Shown here: in pieces, positions 7,762 through 17,189 of the stretch
Position numbering within the stretch: the stretch's first letter is position 1
Layout: every line of letters begins with the position of its first letter
NCBI RefSeq assembly: GCF_013204885.1
Contig: NZ_JABMKX010000008.1
Span: 186,001-250,000 of the forward strand
DNA length: 64,000 nt
DNA from: Paenibacillus tritici
Lineage (GTDB): Bacteria; Bacillota; Bacilli; Paenibacillales; Paenibacillaceae
Reading direction: 5' to 3'
Position numbers and translations under genes: made by a program
Notes under the pieces: generated by a model
What the model was told of the DNA's origin: nothing
The model's input: only the letters and a program-made list of their open reading frames with translations
Databases searched by the model: none

Positions 7762-10230
7762 CTAGGTCAGTCTATGCACCGACCATACAACACCTGAGGA
7801 GGCACCGCCAAGATCTAGCGGCAGTGTTAATCCATCTGCTACATAGAACAGTCCGATTACGTCGCCTGCCGTCAATTCGAATTCACCTGTCAAGGTTACC
7901 GTGCCGTTGCCAAGAATCGTCCGGAGGGTCAGCAGAAGTGCAATGTTAACATTCAGCAGCGGGAACAATCCTGTTACCAGATCTGTTACCGTTGGAGAGC
8001 TTCTCCGCACTACAAAAGCCGGATTAACTCCTGCACCTAACGCCACCGAGATTGCAGCCGTAGTGCTGTAGTTAATAGTCGCCTCAAATGAGTATCTGCC
8101 GGTTGCCGGGATCGTATAGTTACCCGTTGCTTCGTTAAAAGTCGTACTGTCGTAATAAGGAGTTGTCACCGTCCAGCCTGTGAGCTGCGTACTGGTCGCT
8201 GCCGAGAATGTAGGCAAAAACGCGGAGAACCCTTCAATTGCGATATTGGGGCCGGTCACTCCCGCCGCTCCAGTCGCCCCGGTCACTCCCGCCACTCCAG
8301 TCGCACCCGTCACTCCCGCTACTCCAGTCGCTCCCGCCGCTCCGGTTGCCCCGGTCACTCCTGCTGCTCCAGTCGCCCCGGTTACTCCCGACGCTCCAGT
8401 CGCCCCAGTCACTCCTGCTGCTCCGGTCGCCCCGGTTACTCCTGCTGCTCCGGTCGCCCCGGTTACTCCTGCTGCTCCAGTCGCACCTGTCACTCCAGCC
8501 GCCCCGGTTGCCCCGGTCACTCCCGCTACTCCAGTCGCACCCGTCACTCCTGCTACTCCGGTCGCCCCGGTCGCACCCGTCACTCCCAATGCTCCAGTCG
8601 CACCCGTCACTCCCGCCGCTCCGGTTACTCCTGCCGCTCCAGTCGCCCCAGTCACTCCCGCTGCTCCAGTCGCACCCGTCACTCCCGCTACTCCAGTCGC
8701 ACCTGTCACTCCCGATGCTCCAGTCGCCCCGGTCACTCCCGCTACTCCGGTCGCCCCGGTCACTCCCACCGCTCCGGTCGCACCCGTCACTCCCGCTACT
8801 CCGGTCGCCCCGGTCACTCCCGCCGCTCCGGTCGCCCCGGTCACTCCTGACGCTCCAGTCGCCCCGGTTACTCCCGCTACTCCGGTCGCCCCAGTCACTC
8901 CCGCCGCTCCAGTCGCACCCGTCACTCCCGCTACTCCGGTCGCCCCAGTCACTCCCGCCGCTCCGGTCGCCCCGGTCACTCCCGCTGCTCCGGTCGCCCC
9001 GGTCACTCCCGCTGCTCCGGTCGCCCCGGTCACTCCCGCTACTCCGGTCGCACCGGTCACTCCAGCCGCTCCGGTCGCCCCGGTCACTCCCGCTACTCCA
9101 GTCGCACCGGTCGCACCCGTCACTCCAGCCGCACCCGTCACTCCTGCTGCTCCAGTCGCCCCGGTCACTCCCGCTACTCCGGTCGCCCCGGTCACTCCCG
9201 CTGCTCCAGTCGCCCCAGTCACTCCCGCCGCTCCAGTCGCACCCGTCACTCCCGCTACTCCGGTCGCACCCGTTACTCCTGCTGCTCCAGTCGCACCCGT
9301 CACTCCCGATGCTCCGGTCGCACCCGTCACTCCCGATGCCCCGGTCGCACCCGTCACTCCCGCTACTCCAGTCGCACCTGTCACTCCCGATGCTCCGGTC
9401 GCCCCGGTCACTCCTGACGCTCCAGTCGCCCCGGTCACTCCCGCCGCTCCAGTCGCACCCGTCACTCCCACCGCTCCGGTCGCCCCGGTCACTCCTGACG
9501 CTCCAGTCGCCCCGGTCACTCCCGCCGCTCCAGTCGCACCCGTCACTCCCACCGCTCCGGTCGCCCCGGTTACTCCCGCTACTCCGGTCGCCCCAGTCAC
9601 TCCCGCTGCTCCAGTCGCACCCGTCACTCCCGCTACTCCGGTCGCACCCGTTACTCCTGCTGCTCCAGTCGCACCCGTCACTCCCGATGCTCCGGTCGCA
9701 CCCGTCACTCCCGCTGCTCCGGTCGCCCCGGTTACTCCCGCTCCAGGTCCTGTCGCACCCGTCACTCCCGCCACTCCAGTAGCACCCGTCGCCCCGGTCA
9801 CTCCGGCCCCTGTCGCTCCGGTCGCCCCATTGGCTCCCGTCGCTCCTGTTGCACCCGTTGCCCCCGTTATGCCTAATTCGCCCGTTAATTCACCCGAGAC
9901 CAGGCGGTGGGCGGTTACCAGTTGGCCGGTGCTGCTCTTGCCCCATACCGATATCCGGATCGGATCATCCGTTGTCGCTGATGTAACAAACAGAAATTCA
10001 AAAGCGTCCAGATCCGCATAGTAAGTGTTAGAAATAGATTCGTTCGCAGCTACGTTAATAGTTTCACTGACATACACGGTTCTTACTCCTCCGAGCATGT
10101 AATAGCCTTGTACCAATAATGTGGAAGCTTCCAGAGAACTGCGGTTATCAATTCTGACTGTAACCTGCGTAGTCGGTCTAACTCCTCCAACCTGGTTATT
10201 TTCCAGTGGTCCTGTTGATAGAAAGGTCAT
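7762..10230 (-). CDS. Collagen-like repeat protein with BclA/C1q-like C-terminal domain (exosporium-type)
   Basis: 822 residues starting at ATG 10230, preceded by AAAGGAGACGGGGAG; the 47-residue upstream extension is not supported by a ribosome site. Residues 1-125 are a beta-rich domain without a signal peptide. Residues 125-660 are Gly-X-Y collagen triplets, almost all drawn from GAT, GVT, GAA, GVA and GAS. The last 160 residues form a compact beta-rich domain like the C1q/TNF-like heads of Bacillus BclA-type spore filaments. Threonine-rich triplets suit glycosylation. The absence of a secretion signal fits assembly on the spore surface from the mother cell. A sigma-K-like -10 (CATACCATA, 10389-10381) lies about 150 bp upstream; this is only suggestive. 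Confidence 0.92.
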   Translation of the reverse strand: MTFLSTGPLENNQVGGVRPTTQVTVRIDNRSSLEASTLLVQGYYMLGGVRTVYVSETINVAANESISNTYYADLDAFEFLFVTSATTDDPIRISVWGKSSTGQLVTAHRLVSGELTGELGITGATGATGATGANGATGATGAGVTGATGATGVAGVTGATGPGAGVTGATGAAGVTGATGASGVTGATGAAGVTGATGVAGVTGATGAAGVTGATGVAGVTGATGAVGVTGATGAAGVTGATGASGVTGATGAVGVTGATGAAGVTGATGASGVTGATGASGVTGATGVAGVTGATGASGVTGATGASGVTGATGAAGVTGATGVAGVTGATGAAGVTGATGAAGVTGATGVAGVTGATGAAGVTGAAGVTGATGATGVAGVTGATGAAGVTGATGVAGVTGATGAAGVTGATGAAGVTGATGAAGVTGATGVAGVTGATGAAGVTGATGVAGVTGATGASGVTGATGAAGVTGATGVAGVTGATGAVGVTGATGVAGVTGATGASGVTGATGVAGVTGATGAAGVTGATGAAGVTGAAGVTGATGALGVTGATGATGVAGVTGATGVAGVTGATGAAGVTGATGAAGVTGATGAAGVTGATGAAGVTGATGASGVTGATGAAGVTGATGAAGATGVAGVTGATGVAGVTGATGAAGVTGPNIAIEGFSAFLPTFSAATSTQLTGWTVTTPYYDSTTFNEATGNYTIPATGRYSFEATINYSTTAAISVALGAGVNPAFVVRRSSPTVTDLVTGLFPLLNVNIALLLTLRTILGNGTVTLTGEFELTAGDVIGLFYVADGLTLPLDLGGASSGVVWSVHRLT
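8254..9860. repeat. 27-bp coding minisatellite in the collagen-like gene
   Basis: About 55-60 imperfect copies of a 27-bp unit (nine residues, GATGxxGVT) make up the collagen region. The units differ mainly at third positions and at one alternating residue (Ala, Val, Ser, Thr). A few short 18-bp copies occur. All copies are multiples of 9 bp, so copy-number change by slippage would keep the reading frame and alter filament length. The opposite strand is also open through the array, which is a composition artefact. Confidence 0.95.
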
Positions 10231-10533
10231 CTCCCCGTCTCCTTTATGAATATCTTTTTTTAATTTTCCTGCTACATACTTCCTTTCACTGCTGAATCTA
10301 TCTCTTCTCTTAATAGAAGCCAGCACGGAAACTAGCAGCACAAAGAGGCGATTAATATAGTAGTATTCCATTAATTCCCTTATGGTATGGACATTACAGC
10401 TTCATTGCGGCACTCATCCTATATAAATAGGAGACAACACAAAGGACCCCTCCCGCGGCCGCTGTGACCAGGAAAGAGCCCTGAATATAGCCCTGCTATT
10501 ATTGTATTCCTGTCCTTACCGAGCCTGCTCTTC
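10231..10533. other. Intergenic stretch upstream of the collagen-like gene
   Basis: About 300 bp without a convincing gene. It holds the ribosome site of the collagen-like gene, a possible sigma-K-type -10 on the minus strand (10389-10381), and a GC-rich patch CCGCGGCCGC near 10457. The region beside the substrate-binding stop (10534) probably includes that gene's transcript end, but I see no clear hairpin with a U-tract. Confidence 0.4.
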
Positions 10534-12003
10534 TTACTCCTTACTCAACCGGCTCTGTTGGCTCTCTCCCTTCAAGGGCTCCCGGGGATCGAAGTCCGGA
10601 TAGATATACTCATCACGCTCAAAAGAATACCCCGTATCTGCAATGTCGAGCATCTGATTCAGCCGCTCTGTCTCGCTGCGCAGCCCCTGGCGAAGTCCAA
10701 TTTCCCCTTCGATGATCCGCAGATACAGCTGCATTCTCGGACGGTCACCCGAATCGCGCGGCTCCGTAGATACCGTGTTAGGATCATACTGGTCCATAAT
10801 CTGCGGAGCAGGCGGATAGATGGATTCTGCCGCCGTGGGGTAGAATTCCTTGAAATGCCCCAGTCCGGGGGCTGTACTGGGCAGGTTGAGAATCCCATCT
10901 ACAACCGGCAGGGCCAGCGCCTGCTGATAGAGAATCGTCAGGAACTCCTTCGATTGAAGGAATCTCCATACCTTAACCGCCGCCTCCCGTCCGCCAGACG
11001 CGCTGTTCACACCAAGCGGAGAGTGGGGGACCATCATCAGGGCGCCTGCCTTATACTTCGACAGATCCGCAACCGGCGGCAGAACCACTCCCCAGTCATC
11101 CTTAGGCATATACTCCTGCAGCTTCACATAATCTTTGCTGGTGACATACATCATGCCGATATTGCCATCGGCGAACTGCCGGAGGGCGCTGTTCCGCTTA
11201 AGCAGAGCCTCTCCCGGATAGAGACTGCCCTGCTGCTTCATCTCTATCACCATCTGAAGCCAGGGGGCATACACGCTCAGGTCATAACGGCCCGTCCGGT
11301 AATCATAGAAATAATAACCGCTGTAGGTATTCGACATTTCAAGTCCGGTCTGCAGACTGTCCTGGGTATCCCCTGCGGGCAACACGAATCCATATTTGTT
11401 CACCCCTACTCCGGCCTTGCTGATCTGCAGGGCGGCTTTCTTCACCGCTCCGAAGGTAAGCGGAGGCTGCTCCGGGTCCAGTCCGGCACTACGGAACAGT
11501 TGCTTGTTGTATACCAGGCGCACGGTATCAATGCTGGAAGGCAGGAAATAGATTCCGCCCTTGAACAACGAACCGGACGCATAGTCCCTGGCCCATGAAG
11601 GGAATCGCTCCAGATAGCCAGGCTCCAGCTCCGCAGCCAGGTTAGCCAGATATCCCTTGTTCACATAGGTAGCCAGCCAGGCATTGTCTACGCTGAACAC
11701 ATCCGGTCCCCGGCCGGAGGTCATGAGCATGTTCAAGGTGTCATCGTAGACATCGGCAGCGATATCCATCACTTCAATCTCAATCTGATCAGGATTGGTT
11801 CGATTAAATTGACTGATCGCATTCTTCACCTCCAGGTTCTCCGTCCAGTCATAGAGGGCGATCTTCACCCGGGTTGTCTGCACCGGCACACCGGCAGGCT
11901 GTTCCGGGGTGAAGTCCGGCAGCAGCGGGCGGTCATAGACCATAGTATAGATAGCAAGCCCGCAGCCTAACAGAGCGATGAGATAGAACAGGAATCTTTT
12001 CAT
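10534..12003 (-). CDS. Stand-alone extracellular substrate-binding protein, probable sensing partner of the adjacent two-component system
   Basis: 489 residues, family 1 solute-binding fold. The N-terminus has a membrane segment (residues 3-20) with LLGC, an atypical lipobox, so it may be a lipoprotein (Cys14) or remain anchored by an uncleaved segment. The fold continues with a hinge and tyrosine/tryptophan-rich binding motifs and ends in a long charged tail. It is transcribed divergently from a YesM-type kinase and has no permease beside it. In related systems such a binding protein presents sugar to the kinase sensor domain, so I infer a sensing role; it could instead serve a distant transporter. 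Confidence 0.8.
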   Translation of the reverse strand: MKRFLFYLIALLGCGLAIYTMVYDRPLLPDFTPEQPAGVPVQTTRVKIALYDWTENLEVKNAISQFNRTNPDQIEIEVMDIAADVYDDTLNMLMTSGRGPDVFSVDNAWLATYVNKGYLANLAAELEPGYLERFPSWARDYASGSLFKGGIYFLPSSIDTVRLVYNKQLFRSAGLDPEQPPLTFGAVKKAALQISKAGVGVNKYGFVLPAGDTQDSLQTGLEMSNTYSGYYFYDYRTGRYDLSVYAPWLQMVIEMKQQGSLYPGEALLKRNSALRQFADGNIGMMYVTSKDYVKLQEYMPKDDWGVVLPPVADLSKYKAGALMMVPHSPLGVNSASGGREAAVKVWRFLQSKEFLTILYQQALALPVVDGILNLPSTAPGLGHFKEFYPTAAESIYPPAPQIMDQYDPNTVSTEPRDSGDRPRMQLYLRIIEGEIGLRQGLRSETERLNQMLDIADTGYSFERDEYIYPDFDPREPLKGESQQSRLSKE

Positions 12004-12133
12004 GCTACACCTCCTGCGTTGACATCAAGACTTCTTGCGTTTTACAATGAATACCAGCTATTGATGGGTATTATCCAGGATTCTCCGGTAAATGGAAAGG
12101 CCCGAACATCAGCTTAGCTGAAGGAGGACTCCG

Positions 12134-14002
12134 ATGAAGACATGGTTTGATTCATTGTCGAAGACTCTCTTCCTGTACCATTTCAGCATCCGCAGCCGCC
12201 TGATCCTCTATTTCCTCTTCCTCGTCCTTCTACCGACCACAATTATATCGGTCACGATCTATAACAAATCTGCGGATATCATCACCCGAAATATGAATAC
12301 ATCCATTGAGAATAACTTCAATCTGGTGCAGGATAATCTGGCCCGGCGGTTCGAAGCGGCTAATAAATCCATGATTGCGCTGTACCTGAATTCGGAATTC
12401 GCAGACCTCATCTCCTCCAACCGGCCCACAGACAGCACCGGAATTATTAACGAGCTGGCTGCCCTGAGCAAAATCCTTGAGAATTTCCCTTCGAACGGTA
12501 CATCCGGCAGCAGCTTCGTTCCTATGCTCTATATGCTGAACCGGCCGGAATATACCCAATATAATTTCTCAAGGCGTGTATTCAATATCGACCTTATCAC
12601 CCTGAAGCCCTGGTATTTAAGCATTCCGGCCAAATCTGATTTCGCAGTCGTGGGCCTTAGCTCGCTGGATTCCAGGTTCACCCTCAAATTTGCGAGGCGA
12701 CTGTTCGGTATCCGCCATGCACAGCTGCCCTATGTCGGACTGTTAACCATTGATATTCCCGTTGCCGAATTCGGCACGCTGCTGGAGCATTACAAACCAA
12801 CGCCCGGCAGCAAGGTCTATATCGTAGACAGAACCGGAACGATTGCCATTAGCGCCGAACCGGCGCTCATCGGCCAGAACATCGTCTCACAAGATTACTA
12901 CAGCAAGCTGAACACGACTCCAGGCAGCTCAGGCAATCCCTCCACTCTTCATTCCTTCCACCATCCCATGGGCAGCGAGGATATGCTCGTCTCGTTCAAA
13001 ACCCTGGAGAACACCGGCTGGACGATTCTATCCTTCTCGCCTGTCCGTGAGCTTAACGGGGAGCTGATCTCCTTCCGCCGGGTCATGTATATCGTTATAA
13101 GTATTTGTATGCTGGTCTCATTCCTTATGGCCCTCTTGCTGTCAGAGAATATCTCGGCGCCCATCCGCAAGTTCATCCAGTCGATGTCACATGCCGAGAA
13201 CGGGAATTTCAATATTCCCATCCGCTACCGGCGCAAGGATGAATTCTCCTATTTGTTCAACCGCTATAACAAGCTGCTACAGCAGATTAAGGCGCTGATT
13301 GATAAGCTCTACGTCACCGAACTCCGCAAAAAAGAAGCCGAGCTTCAAATGCTCCAGGCCCAGATCAATCCGCATTTTCTATACAACACGCTGGACTCCA
13401 TTAACTGGATTGCCATCAACCACGAGATTCCCGAGATCAGCAGCATGGTAACCTCGCTGTCGGATTTCTTCAGATACAGCTTAAGCAAGGGACGCAACAT
13501 TATTCCGCTCCGCGATGAGCTGCGGCAAGTGGAGAGCTATCTGCAAATCCAGCAGTTCCGGTTCCAGGACCGGCTTAAATATGAATTGGAAGAGACAGAC
13601 CAGGCGCTGATAGAGGAATGTTTAGTGGTTAAGCTGAGTCTACAGCCGCTCGTGGAGAACGCCCTGATTCACGGGATACAGCAGCGGCGGGGTACGGGCA
13701 CCATCCGCATCCGGGTTGAGAGGGCGCAGGACGTCCTTAGTATCTCCGTGTTTGATGACGGAATAGGCGCTGACCCCGCGCGGCTGAACCTGCTGCTGAC
13801 AGATCCCCACCAGCCGGGCAACCAGTCTTACGGTATCCGCAATGTGCATATGAGAATCCGGCAGTTTTTCGGAGAGTCCTACGGAATCCGTTATTACACC
13901 AATACCGAGGATGGCTGCGGTCTGCTGGCGGTCATCCGGTTTCCGGTGGTTACTACATGGGATGAGGTGAGTGAAGATGTTAACGATGATCGTAGCGGAT
14001 GA
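12134..14002 (+). CDS. YesM-type sensor histidine kinase
   Basis: 622 residues. TM1 is at about 21-43, a roughly 270-residue extracellular Cache-like sensor follows, then TM2 (about 318-338), HAMP (340-390) and the His_kinase/HATPase module. The phospho-acceptor His is at 414 in QINPHFLYNTLDSINW, the N-box is at about 508 (ENALIHGI) and the G-box DDGIGAD near 541. The start ATG 12134 follows AAGGAGG. It overlaps the response regulator gene by 26 bp, so the two are probably translationally coupled. It likely senses an extracellular carbohydrate, directly or through the divergent binding protein at 10534. Confidence 0.93.
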   Translation: MKTWFDSLSKTLFLYHFSIRSRLILYFLFLVLLPTTIISVTIYNKSADIITRNMNTSIENNFNLVQDNLARRFEAANKSMIALYLNSEFADLISSNRPTDSTGIINELAALSKILENFPSNGTSGSSFVPMLYMLNRPEYTQYNFSRRVFNIDLITLKPWYLSIPAKSDFAVVGLSSLDSRFTLKFARRLFGIRHAQLPYVGLLTIDIPVAEFGTLLEHYKPTPGSKVYIVDRTGTIAISAEPALIGQNIVSQDYYSKLNTTPGSSGNPSTLHSFHHPMGSEDMLVSFKTLENTGWTILSFSPVRELNGELISFRRVMYIVISICMLVSFLMALLLSENISAPIRKFIQSMSHAENGNFNIPIRYRRKDEFSYLFNRYNKLLQQIKALIDKLYVTELRKKEAELQMLQAQINPHFLYNTLDSINWIAINHEIPEISSMVTSLSDFFRYSLSKGRNIIPLRDELRQVESYLQIQQFRFQDRLKYELEETDQALIEECLVVKLSLQPLVENALIHGIQQRRGTGTIRIRVERAQDVLSISVFDDGIGADPARLNLLLTDPHQPGNQSYGIRNVHMRIRQFFGESYGIRYYTNTEDGCGLLAVIRFPVVTTWDEVSEDVNDDRSG

Positions 14003-15593
14003 TGAGCCGTTTATCCGCAGCAGCCTGATCCGCGTGTTCGATTGGCAGGAGGAATTCGGCATTGAGATTATCGGCGAAGCCTCGGACGGTCTGGAAGCTT
14101 ATGAGTTATGTCTGAAGCTTACGCCGGATATTCTGTTCACCGATATTATGATGCCGCTGATGGGTGGGCTCGAGGTGGCAGAGAAGCTGCGGGAAGCAGG
14201 CTGCCCTACCCGAATCATTATTATCAGCGGCGCCCAGGACTTCTCCTATGCCAGAGATGCGCTGAAGGTGAGCGCCGAGGGATATATTCTGAAGCCTGTC
14301 AAGCTGCCCGAGATCCGCAGTGTTTTCCGCCAGACCGTTGCCAGGCTAACAGAGGAACGTGCGCAGCAGATGGATGTGAGGCAGCTGAAGCAGCAGCTCC
14401 ATGACAATATGCCGCTGCTCCGGGAGAAATTCCTGCAGAATCTGATTGCCGGCCTGTACCGCAAGGAGGAGGACATCTGGCAGAAAATCGACTATTTCGC
14501 CCTGCCGTTCAAGCGGGGGATGACACTGACCGTCTGTGTACTCCAGCTTGATGAATACCGGAGCGCGGTTGACAAATACTCGGAGGAGTATAAGCAGCTG
14601 CTCTATTTCTCCATCCAGAATGTCATCACCGAGTGCCTGACCGGCCACCCCTGCTCCATCAGCTTCGTGGCCAGCGAGAATGAGTTCATTCTGGTGCTCT
14701 GCACGCCGCAGACGCCTTCGGCCCATTCCATCTCAGCAACCTGCGAACAGATTATCGGCAACCTCCAGAAGTATCTTCGGCTGGATGCCTCGGTCGGCAT
14801 CGGCAGGGCTTGTCTGCTTGCAGGCCAGCTGGAGGATTCCTACAAGGATGCTCTGACTGCGCTGGTGTACAAATTCTATACCGGCCATGCCTCCGTCCTC
14901 TACATTAAGGATATCCAGCCGGACACGGAGACGCTGCAGAGCACTTTTTTCTATAAATTCCAGGCCCGGCTGATGAATGAATTGAAGGCAGGACATACGG
15001 ACACCGTCATCGTGCTGATGGAGCAGTTGTTCACCAAGCTGGCCGGCCCCAAGCTGAAGATTGAATATGTACAGAGTATCTGTGCAGAGATGATTTTCAC
15101 CTCCGCCAGAGCCTTATATGAGATAGATGAGGATATCCGGCAGGTCCTGAGTGACCGCATCACCATCATGGATAAGCTGTATCAGCAGAAGAACATCACT
15201 GACCTCAAGGCGTATATGCTGTCCCTGCTGCATGACTTAAGCGCGTATGTAGCAGGCAAAAACACCTCCAAAAACAGCCGGATCATCAGCAGAATCCGTT
15301 CCATTGTCCAGGAGGGCTACGCCTCTGAGCTTTCGGTTTCAAGGATCGCCGAGGAGGTCTACCTGACACCAAACTATATCAGCCTGCTTTTTAAGAAGGA
15401 GACCGGCGGGACCATCACCGACTACATCACGCAGATCCGCATAGGCAAGGCGAAGGAGCTGCTGCTGAATACGGATCTGAAGGTAATGGAGATCTCGGAG
15501 CGGGTCGGCTATGAGAATCCCCATTACTTCAGCACTGTGTTCAAAAAAAACGTCGGCCTGCACCCGCTTAAATTCCGTTCGGCCAAAGGCTAA
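13977..15593 (+). CDS. YesN-type response regulator with AraC DNA-binding domain
   Basis: 538 residues from ATG 13977, which has GAGGTG at 7-nt spacing; the upstream GTG at 13971 touches that sequence and is less likely. The receiver domain is residues 1-120 with acceptor Asp56 and the acidic pair D8-D9. A long central region (130-430) follows, and a two-helix-turn-helix AraC domain occupies the last 100 residues. It should activate carbohydrate genes on phosphorylation by the kinase just upstream. The targets are not adjacent apart from the divergent binding protein, which is the most likely one. Confidence 0.93.
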   Translation: MLTMIVADDEPFIRSSLIRVFDWQEEFGIEIIGEASDGLEAYELCLKLTPDILFTDIMMPLMGGLEVAEKLREAGCPTRIIIISGAQDFSYARDALKVSAEGYILKPVKLPEIRSVFRQTVARLTEERAQQMDVRQLKQQLHDNMPLLREKFLQNLIAGLYRKEEDIWQKIDYFALPFKRGMTLTVCVLQLDEYRSAVDKYSEEYKQLLYFSIQNVITECLTGHPCSISFVASENEFILVLCTPQTPSAHSISATCEQIIGNLQKYLRLDASVGIGRACLLAGQLEDSYKDALTALVYKFYTGHASVLYIKDIQPDTETLQSTFFYKFQARLMNELKAGHTDTVIVLMEQLFTKLAGPKLKIEYVQSICAEMIFTSARALYEIDEDIRQVLSDRITIMDKLYQQKNITDLKAYMLSLLHDLSAYVAGKNTSKNSRIISRIRSIVQEGYASELSVSRIAEEVYLTPNYISLLFKKETGGTITDYITQIRIGKAKELLLNTDLKVMEISERVGYENPHYFSTVFKKNVGLHPLKFRSAKG

Positions 15594-15605
15594 GCCTCCC
15601 CGGCG

Positions 15606-16334
15606 TTAGCGGATAATATAGGATTTCACGCCTATTCTGGAATAGATGGCTTCTCCTGCTTCATCCTTGCCGGATACCGGAGGACCGAAGCGTGCGTTGC
15701 CCAGTGAAGCGATATAGGCGAAGTCCGGGTGAAGCCCCTCATCCGCCAGGTACGCCGAGGTCCGGCTGCCCGGCACCCGTTGCCTATTCAGCGAAGTAAT
15801 CATCTCGGAGGCGCTCTTAATCCCCAGTCCATGCCCATAGTAACGGTCAGCCGATAACATAATCGCATTCTCCCCCTGCCATTCCGGTTTATTCGGATCA
15901 TGGTCGGGATTCTTGAAATAGACAACATCGCCCGGCTGCAGCTCGGCCAGGTTGAACGTGGTAATCATCTTCAGATTGCTGTCATAGCTCCAGTCCCACA
16001 GGAACAGACCAGTGAAATAACGGTTGAAGGCAGCCTCCCCGATCATACTGATGGTCGCTCTATATAGAATCATCACCATCGCCATAGCGCATTCAAAGGC
16101 ATACAGCTGTCCATTCACAAAAATATCATTGATCGCTGCCGAAGGTGTTACATTAGCGTTCAGCTCGAAGCCCCCATTGGCTGTACGGGTCCAAAATCTC
16201 GGATTGCAGCGGGAGTTCTTGAACGTTGAGAAATCCGTCCCCCCTGCATTCATCGCCCGGGCCGCCGCAATAATCTCCCCCCGCATCCTCATCTCAAATG
16301 CCGGATTTGCCGGAGGCGTGTATCCATACCCCAT
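15606..16334 (-). CDS. tgl: Protein-glutamine gamma-glutamyltransferase (spore coat transglutaminase)
   Basis: 242 residues from ATG 16334, preceded by AAAGGGGG at 7 nt; a start 18 bp upstream lies before this site and is rejected. It matches the Bacillus Tgl family through YAFECAMA (catalytic Cys82), YFKNPDHDPNKPEWQGENAI and YYGHGLGI, the segment carrying the histidine region. Compared with B. subtilis Tgl (245 residues, Cys116) it lacks about 30 N-terminal residues and has a longer C-terminus. Tgl crosslinks spore coat proteins through glutamyl-lysine bonds late in sporulation. It is convergent with the response regulator (12-bp gap) and sits at the edge of an AT-rich island. Confidence 0.93.
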   Translation of the reverse strand: MGYGYTPPANPAFEMRMRGEIIAAARAMNAGGTDFSTFKNSRCNPRFWTRTANGGFELNANVTPSAAINDIFVNGQLYAFECAMAMVMILYRATISMIGEAAFNRYFTGLFLWDWSYDSNLKMITTFNLAELQPGDVVYFKNPDHDPNKPEWQGENAIMLSADRYYGHGLGIKSASEMITSLNRQRVPGSRTSAYLADEGLHPDFAYIASLGNARFGPPVSGKDEAGEAIYSRIGVKSYIIR

Positions 16335-16558
16335 TCTGCTTCCCCCTTTCATCTTCTTGTCATGAAATATAGGTTATTGTACGTATCGGGCCGCAATTGG
16401 TGCGGAGGAGTTTGCTTACTGTGCCAAAAGAACCGGCTTTTGCCGGTGCTCTCCTTCCTGTGCCGCTGCCCGGTCCTCAGCACCATAGATTTAGTTTCAT
16501 TGACTGCAATATTAACAATGTTAAAATATAGGAACATACGTTCTTTATTTTGGAAAAT

Positions 16559-16591
16559 GGTTGTAAAAAATACATTTCATTTCTCTTTATA
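16559..16591 (+). promoter_or_regulatory. Promoter-like element upstream of the split sigma operon
   Basis: GGTTGTAAA (16559-16567), 10 bp, then CATTTCTCTTTATA (16578-16591), 42 bp before the TTG start of the sigma gene. The identical 9-mer and 14-mer with identical spacing recur at 17400-17432 before the lysozyme gene. Exact identity of two blocks in otherwise different AT-rich sequence points to a promoter read by a dedicated sigma factor, most simply the one encoded here. Confidence 0.7.
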
Positions 16592-16633
16592 GGGTAGGAG
16601 TACTCTCTTTTTAAAAAGGACGGGGGGCTTATA

Positions 16634-17026
16634 TTGACAGATGATGACTTGAATCGTCGTTTTATCACGTATATGGCCAATCTCATATACTACAACTCTA
16701 TCAATTATGACAAAAAAAGACGAATGAAGGACAGCCGGTTTCCTCTGACTTTAGACAACGATGAAAACCTGGAGTCCATCTTACTTACCACTTATGATGC
16801 TGAATCTGTACCACCAATTTTAAGAGATCACATTACGGATCACTCCCTTTATCAAGCTTATGAATCCTTATCAGTGCAGCAACAAAAAATTCTATCTTTT
16901 GCTTATGTACAAGCACTAAATGACAAGGAAATAGCCGGAATATTGGGAGTGTCCCAACAAAACGTTTCGAAACACCGCTTAAAAGCCCTAACTAAATTGC
17001 GCAGCTTAATAACGGAAGGGGGATGA
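16634..17026 (+). CDS. SigO/YvrI- or UviA-like sigma factor subunit (region 4 type)
   Basis: 130 residues. The C-terminal half (about 76-127) is a sigma region-4 helix-turn-helix ending DKEIAGILGVSQQNVSKHRL. The N-terminal half lacks a recognisable region 2, as in the SigO (YvrI) subunit of the B. subtilis two-subunit sigma factor. The start is TTG 16634 behind a GGGGGG ribosome site; no in-frame ATG precedes the conserved part. It opens a compact operon with YvrJ (adjacent, no gap) and an RsoA-like gene. Base composition is much more AT-rich than in flanking genes, suggesting acquisition by transfer. It is probably autoregulated through the element at 16559. Confidence 0.78.
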   Translation: MTDDDLNRRFITYMANLIYYNSINYDKKRRMKDSRFPLTLDNDENLESILLTTYDAESVPPILRDHITDHSLYQAYESLSVQQQKILSFAYVQALNDKEIAGILGVSQQNVSKHRLKALTKLRSLITEGG

Positions 17027-17185
17027 ATGATGACGGAGGGTGATATCGCTACTTTCATTGCTAATTTAGGCTTCCCGATTGCAATTACTTTGTATCTGCT
17101 TATTCGTTTTGAAAAGAAAATATCTGATTTAAGCGAGGCTATTAATGCTTTAAAAAATGAAATACAAAAAAACGTAAAGCGGTGA
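17027..17185 (+). CDS. YvrJ-family small membrane protein
   Basis: 52 residues. One transmembrane segment (about 8-27) contains ANLGFPIAITLYLL, the hallmark of the YvrJ family, followed by a charged amphipathic/coiled-coil tail rich in Lys and Glu. It starts with two consecutive ATGs (17027 and 17030) immediately after the sigma stop, with AAGGGGG upstream. In B. subtilis yvrJ belongs to the SigO regulon. One TM plus a charged tail also resembles the BhlA/UviB holin-like proteins, so a role in moving or exposing the lysozyme at the membrane is possible but unproven. Confidence 0.8.
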   Translation: MMTEGDIATFIANLGFPIAITLYLLIRFEKKISDLSEAINALKNEIQKNVKR

Positions 17186-17189
17186 TTTT

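Noticed and set aside
8180..10021. Plus-strand Ala/Pro/Val-rich 613-residue open frame
   Set aside because: It is the exact antisense of the collagen-like gene; the collagen frame has a ribosome site, known domains at both ends and a terminator.
10381..10389. Sigma-K promoter for the collagen-like gene
   Set aside because: CATACCATA matches the -10 but no clear -35 could be fixed, and the distance to the ATG is long; not listed as a feature.
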